Shown here: positions 1 through 12,460 of the stretch, in pieces
Position numbering within the stretch: the stretch's first letter is position 1
Layout: every line of letters starts with the position of its first letter
Assembly: GCA_030407085.1 (NCBI GenBank)
Contig: CM059586.1
Location: 17,688,001-17,752,000, forward strand
Source: Trichopria drosophilae
Taxonomy: Eukaryota > Arthropoda > Insecta > Hymenoptera > Diapriidae
DNA: 64,000 nucleotides
Reading direction: 5' to 3'
Program-made: the position numbers and the translations under genes
The notes under the pieces: generated by a model
Told to the model about the DNA's origin: nothing
Seen by the model: the letters and a program-made list of their open reading frames with translations, nothing else
Databases searched by the model: none

Positions 1-782
1 TTTTGTTTACAAGGTTAAGTATAAGAACGGATTTAATGATCCCATAGAAGAAAAAGAGGCAAGATGAAAAAATAGGAAAGAGAAAGAAGAAAAAAAGGAA
101 GAAAGAGGAACGAGGGAGAGTGCTGAGCCAGCAGAGTGAGGGTTTGCCAGGCTGCACATCGATACCAGCCAGTCAACCAACCAAACCTACCAATAAACTC
201 ACCAACAAGACAGGAAAAGACACAACTTTCCGGATGAAAGTGAACGTTTAGGGATGGATTTAAATATTCGTCCTAAAGAAACAATCTTGTAACTTTCTTC
301 AGTTTAAAAGTTGTAAAGTGCAATGTATTTCACTGCAGTTTCTCTCCTTAGATTTTTTAAATTACGTTATATTTTTTCCATAAATTTCAAAAAACAGCCA
401 TAAATTTACTTTGCACTGAAAAAATCGGTATTCGAGTTAATAATTATTTGAATAAACGCAGTTATTTTTAACCAATGTTTCTTCTTTTTAACAAATCAGA
501 CTCTTTTTAAGTATACATTATCTTACTTGAGCTAAGTATTTACTTGAGACTATTCTAGTAAAAATTAGAAATTTTGTTTATCAGTTTAGAATTAAAGTGT
601 TGGCCTATTATTTTTGTTTGTATTTTCAAAATACGATTCATGCAGTGACGAAATATTGAAGATGTTTACATAAATTGAAAATTTACCTTTTCTTAGTGCT
701 GAAGAGTACCCACCAGACGTCAAAATATAGACAAAAATAGACTCTTAATGCAGTGATAATCACTCTTTCGGTACAAAATATT
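1..782. other. AT-rich non-coding DNA
   Basis: No coding exon, RNA gene or long repeat is recognisable here. A purine-rich (A/G) stretch at about 45-120 and a CCAACCAACC-like short repeat at about 170-200 are the only compositional oddities. Confidence 0.6.
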
Positions 783-901
783 CAGAGTGAATTTTATACT
801 CCAAGAAATTTAGAAAACTATAAAACACCGATAAAACTCGATAGAATTTGGTAAAAATATATAATAGTTTTCTAAGTTTCTTGAGGTGAAAATTCACCCT
901 A
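783..901. repeat. Small palindromic MITE-like inverted repeat
   Basis: The left arm (from about 783, AGAGTGAATTTT then CAAGAAATTTAGAAAACTA) is mirrored by the right arm ending near 901 (TAGTTTTCTAAGTTTCTTG then AAAATTCACCCT). The arms are about 40 bp with a short loop. The words GTGAAAATT and TTCTTAAAG-like sequence recall the clearer MITE pair at 4,757 and 14,472, so this may be a distant relative. The ends are not precise. Confidence 0.5.
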
Positions 902-1765
902 TGTAATGAAAATTGTGATACTCTAGTGAAATAGTAATTTCCATATTTAATATAAATCCACTCTTTCGCTAAAGTGGTTAAATTTTCATTCTATGAAGAT
1001 TTTCATTCCAAATTTCAGAGATTAAATGAATAAACGTATTTTTTTATGTGTATTGAAAACAAAAAACATAAAAAATATAAACTATAAAAATAGTAAAATA
1101 TAACAAAATATTTTGTAATTAAATCTAAACATTAGGGTGCCCAGACAAAATAAAAATATTCCATTTTTGGAAATATGAAAATGATGTGCAATATTTTGTA
1201 GGTTATTACAAAATGTTTAGAGGTCGCGACAGGACGTTTTTGCCAGAAAAGGTCAATATAGTGCATTTTAATTTTTTATTAGCGCAAATATACGGACTAC
1301 AATTTTATTTCATTAATCGACTTTAATACTATCATAAAACATTCTCCAAATATTATAGACAACCGATTTTGTTTCTTCAGTGTTTTATAGTTCATGAAAA
1401 GTGAAAATTTATTTTTAAGAAGTTATAACGGTATACAAAAAATAGACCTTGAAATTATTCTTATCGGTAAATATTGGTGGAATGTGAATTGCAAACACAG
1501 TATCTCAAAATTTTTGCGAAAAAAAACGATTCCGGCTAACCAGTCAATAGCCAGAAGCACAACATAAATCAAACATTTTTATTTTTATAATATTCTTTCA
1601 ATATTATTATTAAATGTTCACTAAATTGTATACACATTTTGTGTCTTTAAGTTTTGTATAGTACGCAAAAGATGAGATTTAATATGGACTATTTGACTCA
1701 AAGATTATTAATTATTACGTAATAAGTCAGAACAAATCACAAAGAATGAAAACAATACAATATTT

Positions 1766-2415
1766 GCAGTCATTTTGTAAAAGTTGCCGGATATTTTTAA
1801 TTTTGGATATGTTTTTGTACCTTATAAGATATGACTTTCTACAAAATCTTAACTGTCTAACTCAATTATTTTCCGAGAAACAAGCAATTTGGGATTTTTG
1901 CTTTTAATTTTTTAAACCCAAACATTAATTTGCACATCAAAATCATAAATATGTTTTTTTTTGCAAAAAATTCTCAATTTTTCGAAAGATAGTGAATAAA
2001 TAACATTTATTAATTCTTTATGGCCAAAACCGCGTTTTTCAGTAAAAAATGACATCTATTTTGGGCTGCCCAACTTTTTTTTGAGTTTTTAATTTTTTAT
2101 CTTAAAGTTCAGGTTTTTTCGTAAAGATTCTAAATGTATCTTTGGAAAATGATTCATTAGTAAATAATGTCGGCCTTTTTTTGAAAAATTGAGAATTTAA
2201 CAAAAAAGGATACCTATATTTTTTTTTTCAAAATCAATGTTTAGGTGTAAAATATTAATATTTAATCTAAAATAAAATTAAAAATCCTAAATTGCTTGTA
2301 TCTCGGAAAATAATTCAGTTAGAGAGCTAACATTTTGTAGAAAGTCGTCTTATAAGGTACTATAACATATCCAAAATTTACAAAAAAAATTCGATAACTT
2401 TTTCAAAATGACCGC
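1766..2415. repeat. Long foldback (palindromic) element
   Basis: Sequence from GCAGTCATTTTG (about 1,766) through GATATGTTTTTGTACCTTAT, TTCTACAAAATCTTA and ATTATTTTCCGAGAAACAAG reappears reverse-complemented in the right half, ending at CAAAATGACCGC (about 2,415). The arms are roughly 300 bp, diverged, and meet near 2,085. No ORF of note lies inside. Foldbacks of this kind are usually non-autonomous DNA transposons or hairpin-derived copies. The outer boundary could lie further out (1,130-2,700), because no target-site duplication was resolved. Confidence 0.75.
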
Positions 2416-4756
2416 AATTTTCTGTAGGAATGACCCAAATACGTTGGTGATAATTGATCTGTCATTTTTAATTTGCTAAAACTATATTAGATTGAGTGTC
2501 CCCAAAAATATCTATGCACTTAGTTTCATGATATTAATGTTGCAGTTTTAACGTTTTTTAATTTGCCTTACATTCTTTTTTGACGCTTGGACGACATGTT
2601 GTCAATCTTGAATTTCACAATATATAACGTATATTTTAATCGCGTTGTCTTTAACAAAATGTTCAAATATAATAGTAACATAAGATATAATCTCGTAATA
2701 AGTTTTGATCTGCAAAAATAAATACAAATTATACTTTCAGCCGAAACAACTAAAGTGACATTTTTAAAAATTCGAAACGTTTAGCACATTTTTTCACGGA
2801 ATATACGGAACTAGGCACTAATATTTCATATATAAACAAAATCAAAATTATAAACTATAATCTGTAGAACATTGTACGAATTAAATTTGTGGAAATTCGA
2901 TAACGCCAGTTTCAGTAGAAAAGAGGTACCTTGAGCCAGACGGTTCATGAGAGTAACCTTATCTCGAGAGCAGTCAATAAGATGTTATCGTAACACAATA
3001 CGTAATAATGAAATATAGCCAATACGCACGATATCATCGTATTATGTATGGTCATTGATAATGTTAGTAGAAAGCATATCAAATTAGTATGAATATTAGA
3101 ACAAGGAATAGGATCTCATAGTTCATACAGATATTTTTAAATGTTCAAATGATTTTTTTTATTTTTACGTTAGATGCACTAAGAAAATTGTTATTCAAAA
3201 CATTGCCTACTGCGAGCTTAAGTAAGTTATTATCAAAATTCATTATTCTATTAATATATTACACAAATTTTTCAGAAATTTGACTTTTTGTTAAAATTGC
3301 GAAATTCATGGCTTTAATAAACTTTTATACAAATAACTATCTTAAAAACCCTTTGTAGGGTTATAGTTGTAAATTACAATTAAAGATATTACTTTTTTCA
3401 TGCGAATAAACATTTGTATGGATTTCATTACTGTCAACTATCGCAATATATACTAAAAAAGCTAGCGAATACGATGTTGAATAACACGAGAATTTTTTCT
3501 CTTTGATTAGGAAACAATTATTTTTACAATCTTTTTCGTTTATTTGATTTCGTTCGTTTTAAGCTCAAGACTCCCAATTTTTTTAACTTTATAAAGTCAT
3601 AATTTTAGGATGAATTCGAATAGAAATATGCACACACATAGGAAATCCATAATTTTTTAATAAAAAATTACTGAAACTCAATTCATAATAACTCTGTCGA
3701 AAAATTTAGATTCATCTGTTACTTTTGAATAACACTAATGCAAAGATATCCTGAAGAAGTTATGTACAAACATTTTTTTATTTGTACAGACGTGAAGAAA
3801 TGTTAAATTTCAACGAAATTGATGGAATTGAAGTTATCTTCTAGATTTCGGCGTTCACATAGTTTTTTGTACTAATAAAATTACAACTTCCATAAATCGT
3901 CGATATGAAATTCGAAAATTGAACTTTTTCATGCCACTCTAATGTACACAATTATTTTATGTAATATTACTATTTTTTTACTCCAAACCTATTATATTTT
4001 TCACTTAAGAACTTCATTGTAATAATTACCTCAAATTATGCAGTAAAGCTTACAATTTTCATAAATTTTCATGAATTTTGTGTTTAATAATGACTACAAT
4101 AAATGCTTTTTAAATTAAATTATTTAAAATTTTTAAAATACTATATATGAAAAAATTTTAATAAATTTTGTTCCAAACAAGATTCGATAAAAAAATATTA
4201 TAGTTTCCAAATTAGTGAGGAAAAACTATGATTTAGATAATAAAAATAAATTTTATTTAATCTAACATTTTCCCATTTCACCTATCATCGGTATCAGTAC
4301 AAAAATACTGTCAGATGACAACAAAAGAATTAAATCGAAATGATGTAGGGGGAGCGTCCCTGTCATATCGAAATATGCTAGACTAATCGCAATGTGCGAT
4401 AGCCTATTAGTGGTCAAGTATTTATGAGTTTTTCGATACGTTACCCGTGATTAAGGGAACATGTACTAAATAACACGTTATAAATGTTCAGAAATTCAAA
4501 TAGAACTCAATAAAGGGAAATATACGTGAGAAGAGAGTAATTTAAAATAGTAAAAGTGATTTGATCTTTCAAGGATTTGCATGGTATAATTTTTATGACC
4601 AATTTTTCAAACCTAAAGAATTTATTTGTAGTAAGAAATATTGTTGATGCTATCCGTTGAATCCGTGGGATTTAAAATATACCGAAAGATATTAAAAGAT
4701 TAAAATTGAAATTACATGGAGATAGTGGGTAATTTCAATTATCTTAGGAGAAGCTA
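2416..4756. other. AT-rich non-coding DNA
   Basis: Very AT-rich throughout. I see no splice-consistent coding segment, RNA gene or clear repeat. Short stop-rich frames only. Confidence 0.5.
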
Positions 4757-4957
4757 CACTCTAAATTTCTTAAAGTGAAAATTGAGCCACTCTCTGCTAA
4801 AGGTGATTTTTTCACTATTTTAAAGTGAAAATTTCACTTTATTAGTATGGCAGATTTCCATCCACTATTAGTAAAGTGAAATTTCCACTTTAAAAATAGT
4901 GAAAAAGTCACGTTTATCAGAAAGTGGCTCAACTTTCACTTTAAGAAATGTAGAGTG
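4757..4957. mobile_element. 201-bp palindromic MITE, TA-flanked (copy 1)
   Basis: Starts CACTCTAAATTTCTTAAAG and ends with the near-exact reverse complement (CTTTAAGAAATGTAGAGTG), flanked by TA at 4,755-4,756 and 4,958-4,959. The two arms (about 95 bp each, rich in AAAGTGAAATTTCAC) fold almost end to end. TA duplication and small size fit a Tc1/mariner-type non-autonomous element. A diverged sister copy of the same length is at 14,472-14,673. Confidence 0.85.
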
Positions 4958-6470
4958 TATCCATTTCCTAATTGATGAGAATTAAATTATAATAAAATCT
5001 TTCTTTGCGTTTAGGCGTTGTAACAAATAAACAAGTTTTTCTTAGTGAAGAGTATTTTTAGATAACGAACACATAGAACCAAGGTTGATAAATAAATTAT
5101 AATGACTTTTCAACCAAACTGATTAGATCCTCTTCAGAATATATTTGTAGTCTATATAGTGTACACACTAAATTTGTTGGACTACAACTTTTAATCCATA
5201 TAGAACTGAAACACATAACAGATCCCTTAGGACTGAAAGTTAAGTCCTATGGATTTAACTAGTACCAGTCCAATGTTTTGGATGAAGAATTTTAGTCCAA
5301 TGATGACTGGTGTGGTTTGAGAATTCAATCCAATTAGGTAAGAATGAATTAGGGGAGGTTACATAACATAATCTCAAATTCATGTTTTAGAGTTGCATTA
5401 ACTACCAAATTAAAATAACAATAAAACACAAAGATTAGTTACACAAACAACCGTATAATTTGTCACTTCACTACTTTTACAAAGTAATAAAATAATGCTG
5501 AGTGTGAAATGATATAGAAATAATAAATGATTAATGCAAGATGCTAAAGTATAATAATGAAATAATAATGACAGAATGATAAAATGAGTGAAAGAAATTA
5601 AAAATTATATTATAAATGTAAAACAGAAAATTATTAAAAATAGATTATCTGACGATAAATATTTGTTTAAGAATCACCAGTCTCCAAAAAAAATTAATAT
5701 TGTTTATAAAAGTGAAGTGAAAAAAAGATTATATCAACAGTATTTTAAAGTGGAGAAATAAAGAGAATAATAATTCTTTAAAAATTTAAAAACTAAAAAC
5801 TCTTCATTTCTAATATTATTGTAGAATCTATTATATTTATTACATTTTATGTATAAATTTTATGTTTAATTTAATTCGAATCTTTTGAATCATAGTGGTA
5901 ACCGAAGTTACCACCTCGATTTCTTTTAATTTTTATTATTGACAAACTAGTTAACGAATTTTGTTCTACCTTTTTTCTATTTTCTATAATTTTAGTCTTA
6001 AAAAACCTTGAAAAATGTTTAATAAGACGTAATTAATTTTTGTTAGGTTTGTATAAAGAAATGAACATGAAAGAATCGTTTTCTGAAAAATTCAATATTG
6101 TCGTTCCTTTTAATGACAATTACTTAAAATTTTGTACAGCTACGTCTTTAGAGTCGCGAGTTATGAATCCAATACGAGATTAATATTCCATAATGAATGT
6201 TTGTCCGCCATGTTATTTAAAACTTTATAAATTTGATACCAGATTTGAATCGATCGCAAAACACTGCACTTATTCATTATTTTCTAACTCCAAATTATAG
6301 AAATTCAGCCTAATTTATATATGTTCTTAATATTTTGTATTTTTTTGACGTTTCGAATTTTTTGTACTGTTTTTACTTCTGGCCAACCTATCATATTAAA
6401 TTTTGCAATTTTTACCTTATTTTTAACAACATTTCGAATTTTCCTACTTTTTTGGACCTTCTGTCCCACA
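4958..6470. other. AT-rich non-coding DNA
   Basis: No gene seen. At 5,140-5,340 short words such as AGTCCAAT and TCCAAT recur in both orientations, suggesting an eroded inverted-repeat element without resolvable ends. 5,480-5,640 is a run of ATAATGA-like low-complexity sequence. Confidence 0.45.
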
Positions 6471-6477
6471 GTTTAAA

Positions 6478-6665
6478 TTTTGCATTTTGAAAACATTTTA
6501 GGATTCGGCACCCCCAAAAAAACCCGATGATAGAATTTCGCCCGATTTTAACGACATTTTTAATTATTCATATTATTTTGGTACTTATGATCCACCGGAT
6601 TTTTTAAATTTTGGTTACATTTTGTGATTCAACGCCCCCAAGAATCCCCGAGTATGGACTTTCAC
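6478..6665. repeat. Satellite-like repeat fragment (AATCAGCGACCCC family)
   Basis: Two eroded units contain GGATTCGGCACCCCCAAAAA and GTGATTCAACGCCCCCAAGA followed by CCCCGAGTATGGAC and TTTCACTCC. The same order of words (ATTCGTAATCAGCGAC, then AACCCCCGAGTAC, then TTTCAT/TTTCGT) builds the array at 39,990-40,540 and is scattered at 7,430-7,640, 10,170-10,280, 21,930-22,230 and 61,600-61,980. Confidence 0.5.
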
Positions 6666-6679
6666 TCCGTTATAACGAC

Positions 6680-7125
6680 ATTTCGGCACTTATCATCTTT
6701 TATCACCTCTTATCATATGTTATCATCGCTGATCAATTTATTAACTCTTATCGGTGTTATCAGCACTAATCATCCCTTAGCATTTCTTATCAGTTTTAAT
6801 CATACCATATCAACACTTGTAATCTCTTATCATCTTTTATCGGCTTTTATCATCTCTTAACAATGTTCTTAGCCTTGGTCTTGGTCTTGTCTGGTCTTGA
6901 CCCCGGTGTGATATATTATCTTGGTCTTATATTGGTATTGTGTCTTATCCTGTCTTGTCTTGTCTTGTCTTGTCTTGTATTATATCTTGTGTCTTGTCCT
7001 GCTCTTATCTTGCTATTGTCTTGCTCCTGTCTTACTCTTTTCTTGCTCTTGTCTTGCTCCTGTCTTACTCTTGTCTTGCTCTTGTCTTGCTCTTGTCTGG
7101 CTCTTGTCTTTTTCTTGTGTAGTCT
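6680..7125. repeat. Low-complexity TATCA then TCTTG-type microsatellite tract
   Basis: 6,690-6,860 is an irregular repeat of TTATCAT/CTTATCAT. 6,870-7,115 switches to repeats of TCTTG and of the longer unit TCTTGCTCTTG/TCTTGCTCCTG. The Leu/Ser/Cys-rich open frames across it on the plus strand exist only because the tract lacks stops. They have no other gene-like property, and TCTTG is not the insect telomere repeat TTAGG. Confidence 0.85.
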
Positions 7126-7860
7126 AGTTCAGAATGATCTCATAATGTGTTCTATAAGAGGTCGAATGCGTAAAATTATGAGGTTTTTCTGAGCTTGAGG
7201 TCGTAATCAACTTATAATGATATCACGACAAATGTCGACAAATTGAAACAACTAAAAAAAGTTGATAATAAAAAACATTACTCAAGTAAAAATTAAACTC
7301 TTGAGTATAATAAGAATATCGAGAAAAATATAAAATAAATGACGCGCTTCAGTTAGTGATTACTAATTTAATTAGTGGCCTACTTTAATTTTCGGATTAA
7401 GTACTGTGGGAATATTTTTCGTATTCGCAATCAGCAACCCTCATACGTAAGTAGTTTCTAATGGATGTCAAGTGATTTTAAAAAATTTGTCAGTTTTATT
7501 GGATCCGGCAATTTAAATTTTCCGAAACAGATATCGGATTTGTAATCAGCTAACCTAAAAATTCCCAAACAAGTGATTTTCTGTGCATCTTTTCAAACTT
7601 ATTCCGCCATAATATCGGATTCGTAATCAGTGACCTAGAAAAACATCGAAAAACAAATTTTACAAAAATACACTCATCAGTTTTTCATGTAGTTGATATT
7701 TTTGTGTTTGTGATTATTAATGTTTTGTCTTGCCACTTTCAGAAAGCTTAGATATCATCAAACTTAAATGTCATACCGAAATTAGCTTCATATTCTTGTT
7801 CTAACTTCACATGTAACCATTTTAAAACTAATTTTTTCTGTCAAATATATTCGAAAAAAG
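7126..7860. other. Non-coding DNA with dispersed satellite words
   Basis: Three copies of a CGGATTCGTAATCAG-like word (about 7,425, 7,530 and 7,615), each followed by a CAACC/TAACC/TGACC word, mark eroded units of the satellite family described at 39,990-40,540. Nothing else is recognised. Confidence 0.45.
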
Positions 7861-7919
7861 GTACTCGAATTTCATTCGTCCTCCAGCATTCAACGAGACG
7901 CATATACCCAGCGTCTGAA

Positions 7920-8330
7920 CAATATTTTCCAATTCACTCGTAAGAAGAGCATTGGGGGGATAATCTCCTAGTCATTTGACTGTCGACTGGTGGAGGTGCT
8001 CATTTGACTGTCGTGCATCCAGTCGCGATGACAGACGACAATGAAGTGAACAGCCCTGGGGATGCCTGGAGCACGAGGAGGCTGATCTGTTTGCCATTCC
8101 TGCCCAATTATTCTCGGATCATCGCTACGTATATATCAGACTCGGAGACAATCCAAGCAGAATCGTGTCGAGGATTCTGCGTGTGGCCGATTGGGGACAC
8201 GCGGAATGCAATCGTAAAAATTACGCTACTTACATACGCGTGTTTGCGGACCTTCTCAGGAATCTCCAGCGATTTCGAATTGTCTCCATTTTTCAATTTG
8301 ACGTACCCCGAGCACTCTACAATTGTCCTC
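7920..8330 (+). pseudogene. Possible non-LTR retrotransposon endonuclease fragment
   Basis: This GC-richer island reads on the plus strand, in one frame from about 8,110, as FSDHRYVYIRLGDNPSR. SDHRY is the signature of the last catalytic block (Ser-Asp-His) of APE-type endonucleases in R1/Jockey-like non-LTR elements, where it is followed by a short hydrophobic strand as here. Upstream the frame is broken by a stop. The downstream frame runs on to about 8,380 without a recognisable reverse transcriptase. The long minus-strand frame over 8,108-8,683 (191 codons) has no recognisable family, and I treat it as chance. A short SDHRY match alone is modest evidence. Confidence 0.35.
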
Positions 8331-8683
8331 TTCGAAGTCGTCCAATGGAAATTGATACCTGTGTGCTTTGTGTAAAAATGGTATTGATATTGAGGATTTA
8401 GTAGTAATTTGTTGGATTTAATATAAGCATAGATAGATGAGCATACTCTAAGATTGTTGAAAAAGAAAGTTAAGTCATAAGGATAAACAATGAGGTGGCA
8501 TTTGCCCAGCAAACAATCAAATTGTATTGTATTTATTAAAAAATTATTTTCAATATCATACATGACGAGATACAAGAAATATTTGAATAAAATGCAAATA
8601 ACGACAAAATTTCCTATCAATAGGATCATTTTGTAATTTAAATCGTCATCTTGACCAACTTTTAGTAAAAATAATATTGCCAC

Positions 8684-9295
8684 GGTATTCTGAGGTCTGA
8701 TACGATCCTGGAACTTCTTCGCAATAAAGATTTCAGTTTATTGAAAAAAGTTTACTGATGCATGCATAATAGGTCTCGATAAGTACATCAAAATCCGAAA
8801 GAACAATATCAAGTAATCAAACATAACTTATTATTAACGATCGATGTGTTTCCTACTAGATGGCGCAAACAATTATGCGCGTTAGTCGTAAGCGGATGAT
8901 ACCGCATTTATACCATATATTTATCTATCATATTTGTGATCATTTTATCTGTGACTCTAAATGTAATATGAACTTTCTTACCAAATAAGGATGAAAAAGT
9001 GTAAGGAGTGAAATAATTTCATATGCTTATTTCTTCACTTCAATTATTTAAAAAAAAAACAGCTAATATGATACCGACAACCCAAATGCAAATTAGTTAA
9101 CTATCAAGTGTTAATGTTCATAGTTCAAATTTCGTAAACTACAACTAAATTTTCAAAATATTTCTCTTTTTGTATAATGTTTGGTATAGTTAGACCATTC
9201 TAAGTTTTCCTCTGGACATTTTCTAAACACTAACTAAAAAGTATTATTCGAAACTAAACGTCTTTATGCAGCACCATCGGATTAAGCACAACATT
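8684..9295. other. AT-rich non-coding DNA
   Basis: No gene or clear repeat. TAGATGGCGC at about 8,859, a word often carried by insect repeats, recurs as ATAGATGGCGCTGCG near 25,354. Confidence 0.4.
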
Positions 9296-11603
9296 AAAGG
9301 ACCCCGCACATTTTCAGGTAAAATTAGGTTTCGGTTAAATAGGCTGATTTTGATATGGGCAAATCCACAGAACTTTTGACTTTCATGTTATTTTAAGATT
9401 CACCGTAAATAAGCTGTACAGAAATATTTATAAAACATTACTATTTACTAAAAAGGATATGCTTTTTAAGGTGCAGTTATTTGTTTTGCATGATAGTTGA
9501 TTAAAAACCAAAGGAAACACGAAAGCTTATAAAATTTGAATAAACTGCTGCGTGCAAATCGTATTTTTTTAAATATTTTGTTCTGTAACTTTTGGAACGT
9601 GTATTATTTTCATTTGAAAATCATGTCGTTGATTAATGGCACTTTATAAAAGCCAAAGATACTTGAAACATAAGTGTGCCTATCGCTTAATAAGAATGAC
9701 ATGCATCCAAAATCGCGTGCAGAAGATTTATGGAAAATGGAATTTTCGTTAATTTCTAACAATAACTTTTGGAACAAACAATATTATGGCTCCATATTTT
9801 GGGAATTTTTAATTGATGATATAATAAGTGACGTATTCCAAGGAATAAGGTGTGCCTTGTCTCATCTCAATTCTGTGCCTATTGCAACCTATAGACTTCG
9901 TGCGTAACTGTTGTTGAAAAATGACACTTTTGTCAGGCACACGAACTATACACAATTAAATGCCTCGATTATTGGCGTTATTTGTTGTTTTAGGTGTCAT
10001 AATAATACTCTGAACTTGTTCCAGAAATACAATACGATGTTCAGGGGTAAAACAAGACATGAAATTATCTGTTTGACACAAACTCCTTTGTTTACACGGA
10101 AAAATGCTGAAATTTGTTACGCGCGGGTTTTATTGGTAACTGATCATAAATACGTTGACAAATATTAAAAATTGAAGATGGTAGATACAATATGGCGGAC
10201 CAAATTCCTAAAAAGTTGCTTGAACCAGCTGAACCTATGTATTCGGGGTCGCTCATCGGTCGAGATTCGCTATAGATTTGCTCCAGAAATAATGAAAATG
10301 TAACTTTGGGTAACTTTGTTTTTCATCTCCCTTGCTTCATCTTTTCTGGTTAAAAATGAATAAATATGGTACTAATGACAACTTACGTAATACCCATTTA
10401 AAATTTTTCTCAGGATTGCCGGGATTGTAATGTAATAAAAATAAAAGCAAAAAGAAAGAAAACCCCCGAATACCCAATTTGAGCTTGCGTGAGTAACTTC
10501 TTACAAATTCGGTCTTCCATATTGAATTCGCCTTCTTGAATTCTGAATATCTGTTGACGGATTCGTGAACAGTAACTTAAAAACCCCGAGTAACAAATTT
10601 CATCTGTTTTCCGCGTACAGAAATGTTTGGTTCGAAGATATAATTTTAGGTCTCGTATTACCTGACTGCGCTGGAACAATCATTTAAATGTCGTAACGTG
10701 TCGTTTTTTCTACATTTTATATGTTTACGGGTTGATTTTAAATGTGTGCCACCGAAAAAAAATGTTTTTCTTCAAGCGTACAGTTAAAAGTTCTGTGGAT
10801 TTACCCATATATGTTGTACTTCTCGCGATGCTAATTAAAAGTTATTTTTACAACAACACTCTACAATCAATAGTTTACGATTTATCGGCGATTAAAAGTC
10901 ACGTCACGGGGAGGTTATTGAGCGTTGACTGTGACGCGAATTCGTGAGATGTATTTTCTTTTGACTTTAAACTATTAAATGTTGGACTGTAAAATCATTT
11001 TGCATAATATGTAATAACTACTTGATGAAGTTTCATATAAGAAGGTAAAATAAAATATCCATACATGGACTTGTCGTTAGTTTAAAGTTATATTGGATAT
11101 AATATAAAATATAGATTATATATTATATGTCATATATCATATATTATCGTATGTATATTATTATATGAGGTACCACGTGGAAATCGATAGCATATTATAT
11201 GATATATAATATATAATCCATATTTTAAATATCCAATATGACTTTAAACTAACAATAAGTCCATGCATACATATTTTTCTTTACACTCTTATATAGAACT
11301 TTATCAAACGGTTGTTATAAATTATGCAAAATGATTAATATTGAAGATACATTAAGTTTAAAAATTGAACGCGAATTTAAAGTCCAACATTTAAAAACCC
11401 GTCAACAGAAAATACATCTCACGAACTCGCACCACAGTCAACGCTCCATAACCTCCCCGTGACGTGACTTTTAATCGCCGATAAATCGTAAACCATTGAT
11501 TGTAGAGTGTTGTTGTAAAGATAACTTTTAATCAGCATCGCGAGAAGTACAACATACATCAAAACCGAAACCCAGTTTTATCTGAAAATGTGCGGGGTCC
11601 TTT
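9296..11603. mobile_element. 2.3-kb foldback-type element, AAAGGACCCCGCACA termini
   Basis: Begins AAAGGACCCCGCACATTTTC and ends with its inverse GAAAATGTGCGGGGTCCTTT. The match runs inward about 45 bp (through GGTTTCGGTT), giving terminal inverted repeats. Two inner palindromes are nested inside: an inverted pair at about 10,018-10,180 and 10,505-10,680 (both containing a GAAATTTGTTAC word), and a long near-continuous palindrome 10,806-11,563 centred near 11,180. The right terminus also shares AAAGGACCCCGCACA with the separate 1.0-kb palindrome at 13,407-14,438, so these are one family. No transposase is recognisable. The short ORFs inside (77-89 codons) match nothing I know. Target-site duplication not resolved. 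Confidence 0.75.
10806..11563. repeat. Long palindrome inside the 2.3-kb element
   Basis: Arms of about 360 bp. The left contains TTGTACTTCTCGCGATGC, ACAATCAATAGTTTACGATT, GTCACGTCACGGGGAGG and GAGCGTTGACTGTG; the right has each reverse-complemented in mirror order (about 11,380-11,563). The centre (about 11,060-11,260) is itself mirrored, with GACTTGTCGTTAGTTTAAAG against CTTTAAACTAACAATAAGTC and a TATAT-rich loop. Such a structure would form a near-complete hairpin in single-stranded DNA or RNA. Confidence 0.85.
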
Positions 11604-11639
11604 GTAGCTATTTTTCAACATGTTGAACTCTTTGAAAAT

Positions 11640-12060
11640 TGATTAACGAGAACCGGATTCGCATCCAGGCAAGCTCCGTCAAGGACGATTTGATCCTGAA
11701 TGTTTCGGTTTTAGAATCAGTTCTAAAGTAGCCGGAAGGAGTCACTTACGAAATATGATAGTGATTCTGTATCAGTACATTTATCATAAGTTATAAGTAA
11801 CTTACGGTGTGCGGCGGATCTCGCGGAAGACTCCAGAACTCGGCGCATTTATCGACTTCCGGTCCGCGCCGGAAGCTCCGCCATATTTGTCACCATTCCC
11901 CTTATTAATGGCGATGCTTTATTGTTTCCCCGCCGGCCAGAATCGACCGTTCCTCCAATCGCTATTAAATTTAATAGCGGTACGCGAAGATCAGGAACTT
12001 TTTATGTTGTCCTTTACGAGGCACCCTGAATCTGATCGGGATGAAGAATGAGACGACAAC
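11640..12060. other. GC-rich unique island, function unknown
   Basis: In a strongly AT-rich neighbourhood, 11,800-12,050 is GC- and CpG-rich (CGGCGGATCTCGCGG, CTTCCGGTCCGCGCCGGAAG, CCCCGCCGGCC). The GCGCCGGAAG/CTTCCGG words resemble ETS-type sites. An 80-codon plus-strand frame (11,809-12,051) has no recognisable family. A conserved regulatory element, an unannotated 5' exon or a CpG-rich repeat are all possible. Confidence 0.3.
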
Positions 12061-12460
12061 CAACAACTTATTTCTCTCCGAACGGAACAAAGACGTTTTA
12101 GAAAGCAGGTATGTTTTGAAAAAAAAATCATATTTCTTATCATTTCTTTGTCTTGTAATTTTTCTTCTGACAAATCATTTTGAGAATAACTCGAAAATAT
12201 ATATTTCTAATTTAAGGGGAAAATCAAATTTCAAAACAAATTTGAAAGTTTTCCTTATTCATTATACATTTGTACTTCGAACAATGACACTGAATTTAGT
12301 TGATATAAATTTTAAAAATGTTGAAAGAGTTGAACTGGACATTTTTACATTTATAGCGTCATTGTAAATGTTATTTGCATGAATATCCTAAATGACTTCC
12401 ATATGTGTTTATAAGAATTCTATTATACTGTACTTTTGTGCGCTACATATAGTATTATGT

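Noticed and set aside
6870..7115. Telomeric or subtelomeric repeat
   Set aside because: The units are TCTTG/TCTTGCTCTTG and irregular. The insect telomere repeat is TTAGG, and flanks are ordinary interspersed repeats.
6624..7192. Leu/Ser/Cys-rich ORFs that resemble membrane proteins
   Set aside because: They are translations of the TATCA and TCTTG microsatellite tract in three frames at once, with no signal beyond composition.
8108..8683. 191-codon minus-strand ORF as a host gene
   Set aside because: No domain, no signal of codon bias, AT-rich first half. It overlaps the opposite-strand SDHRY endonuclease trace.
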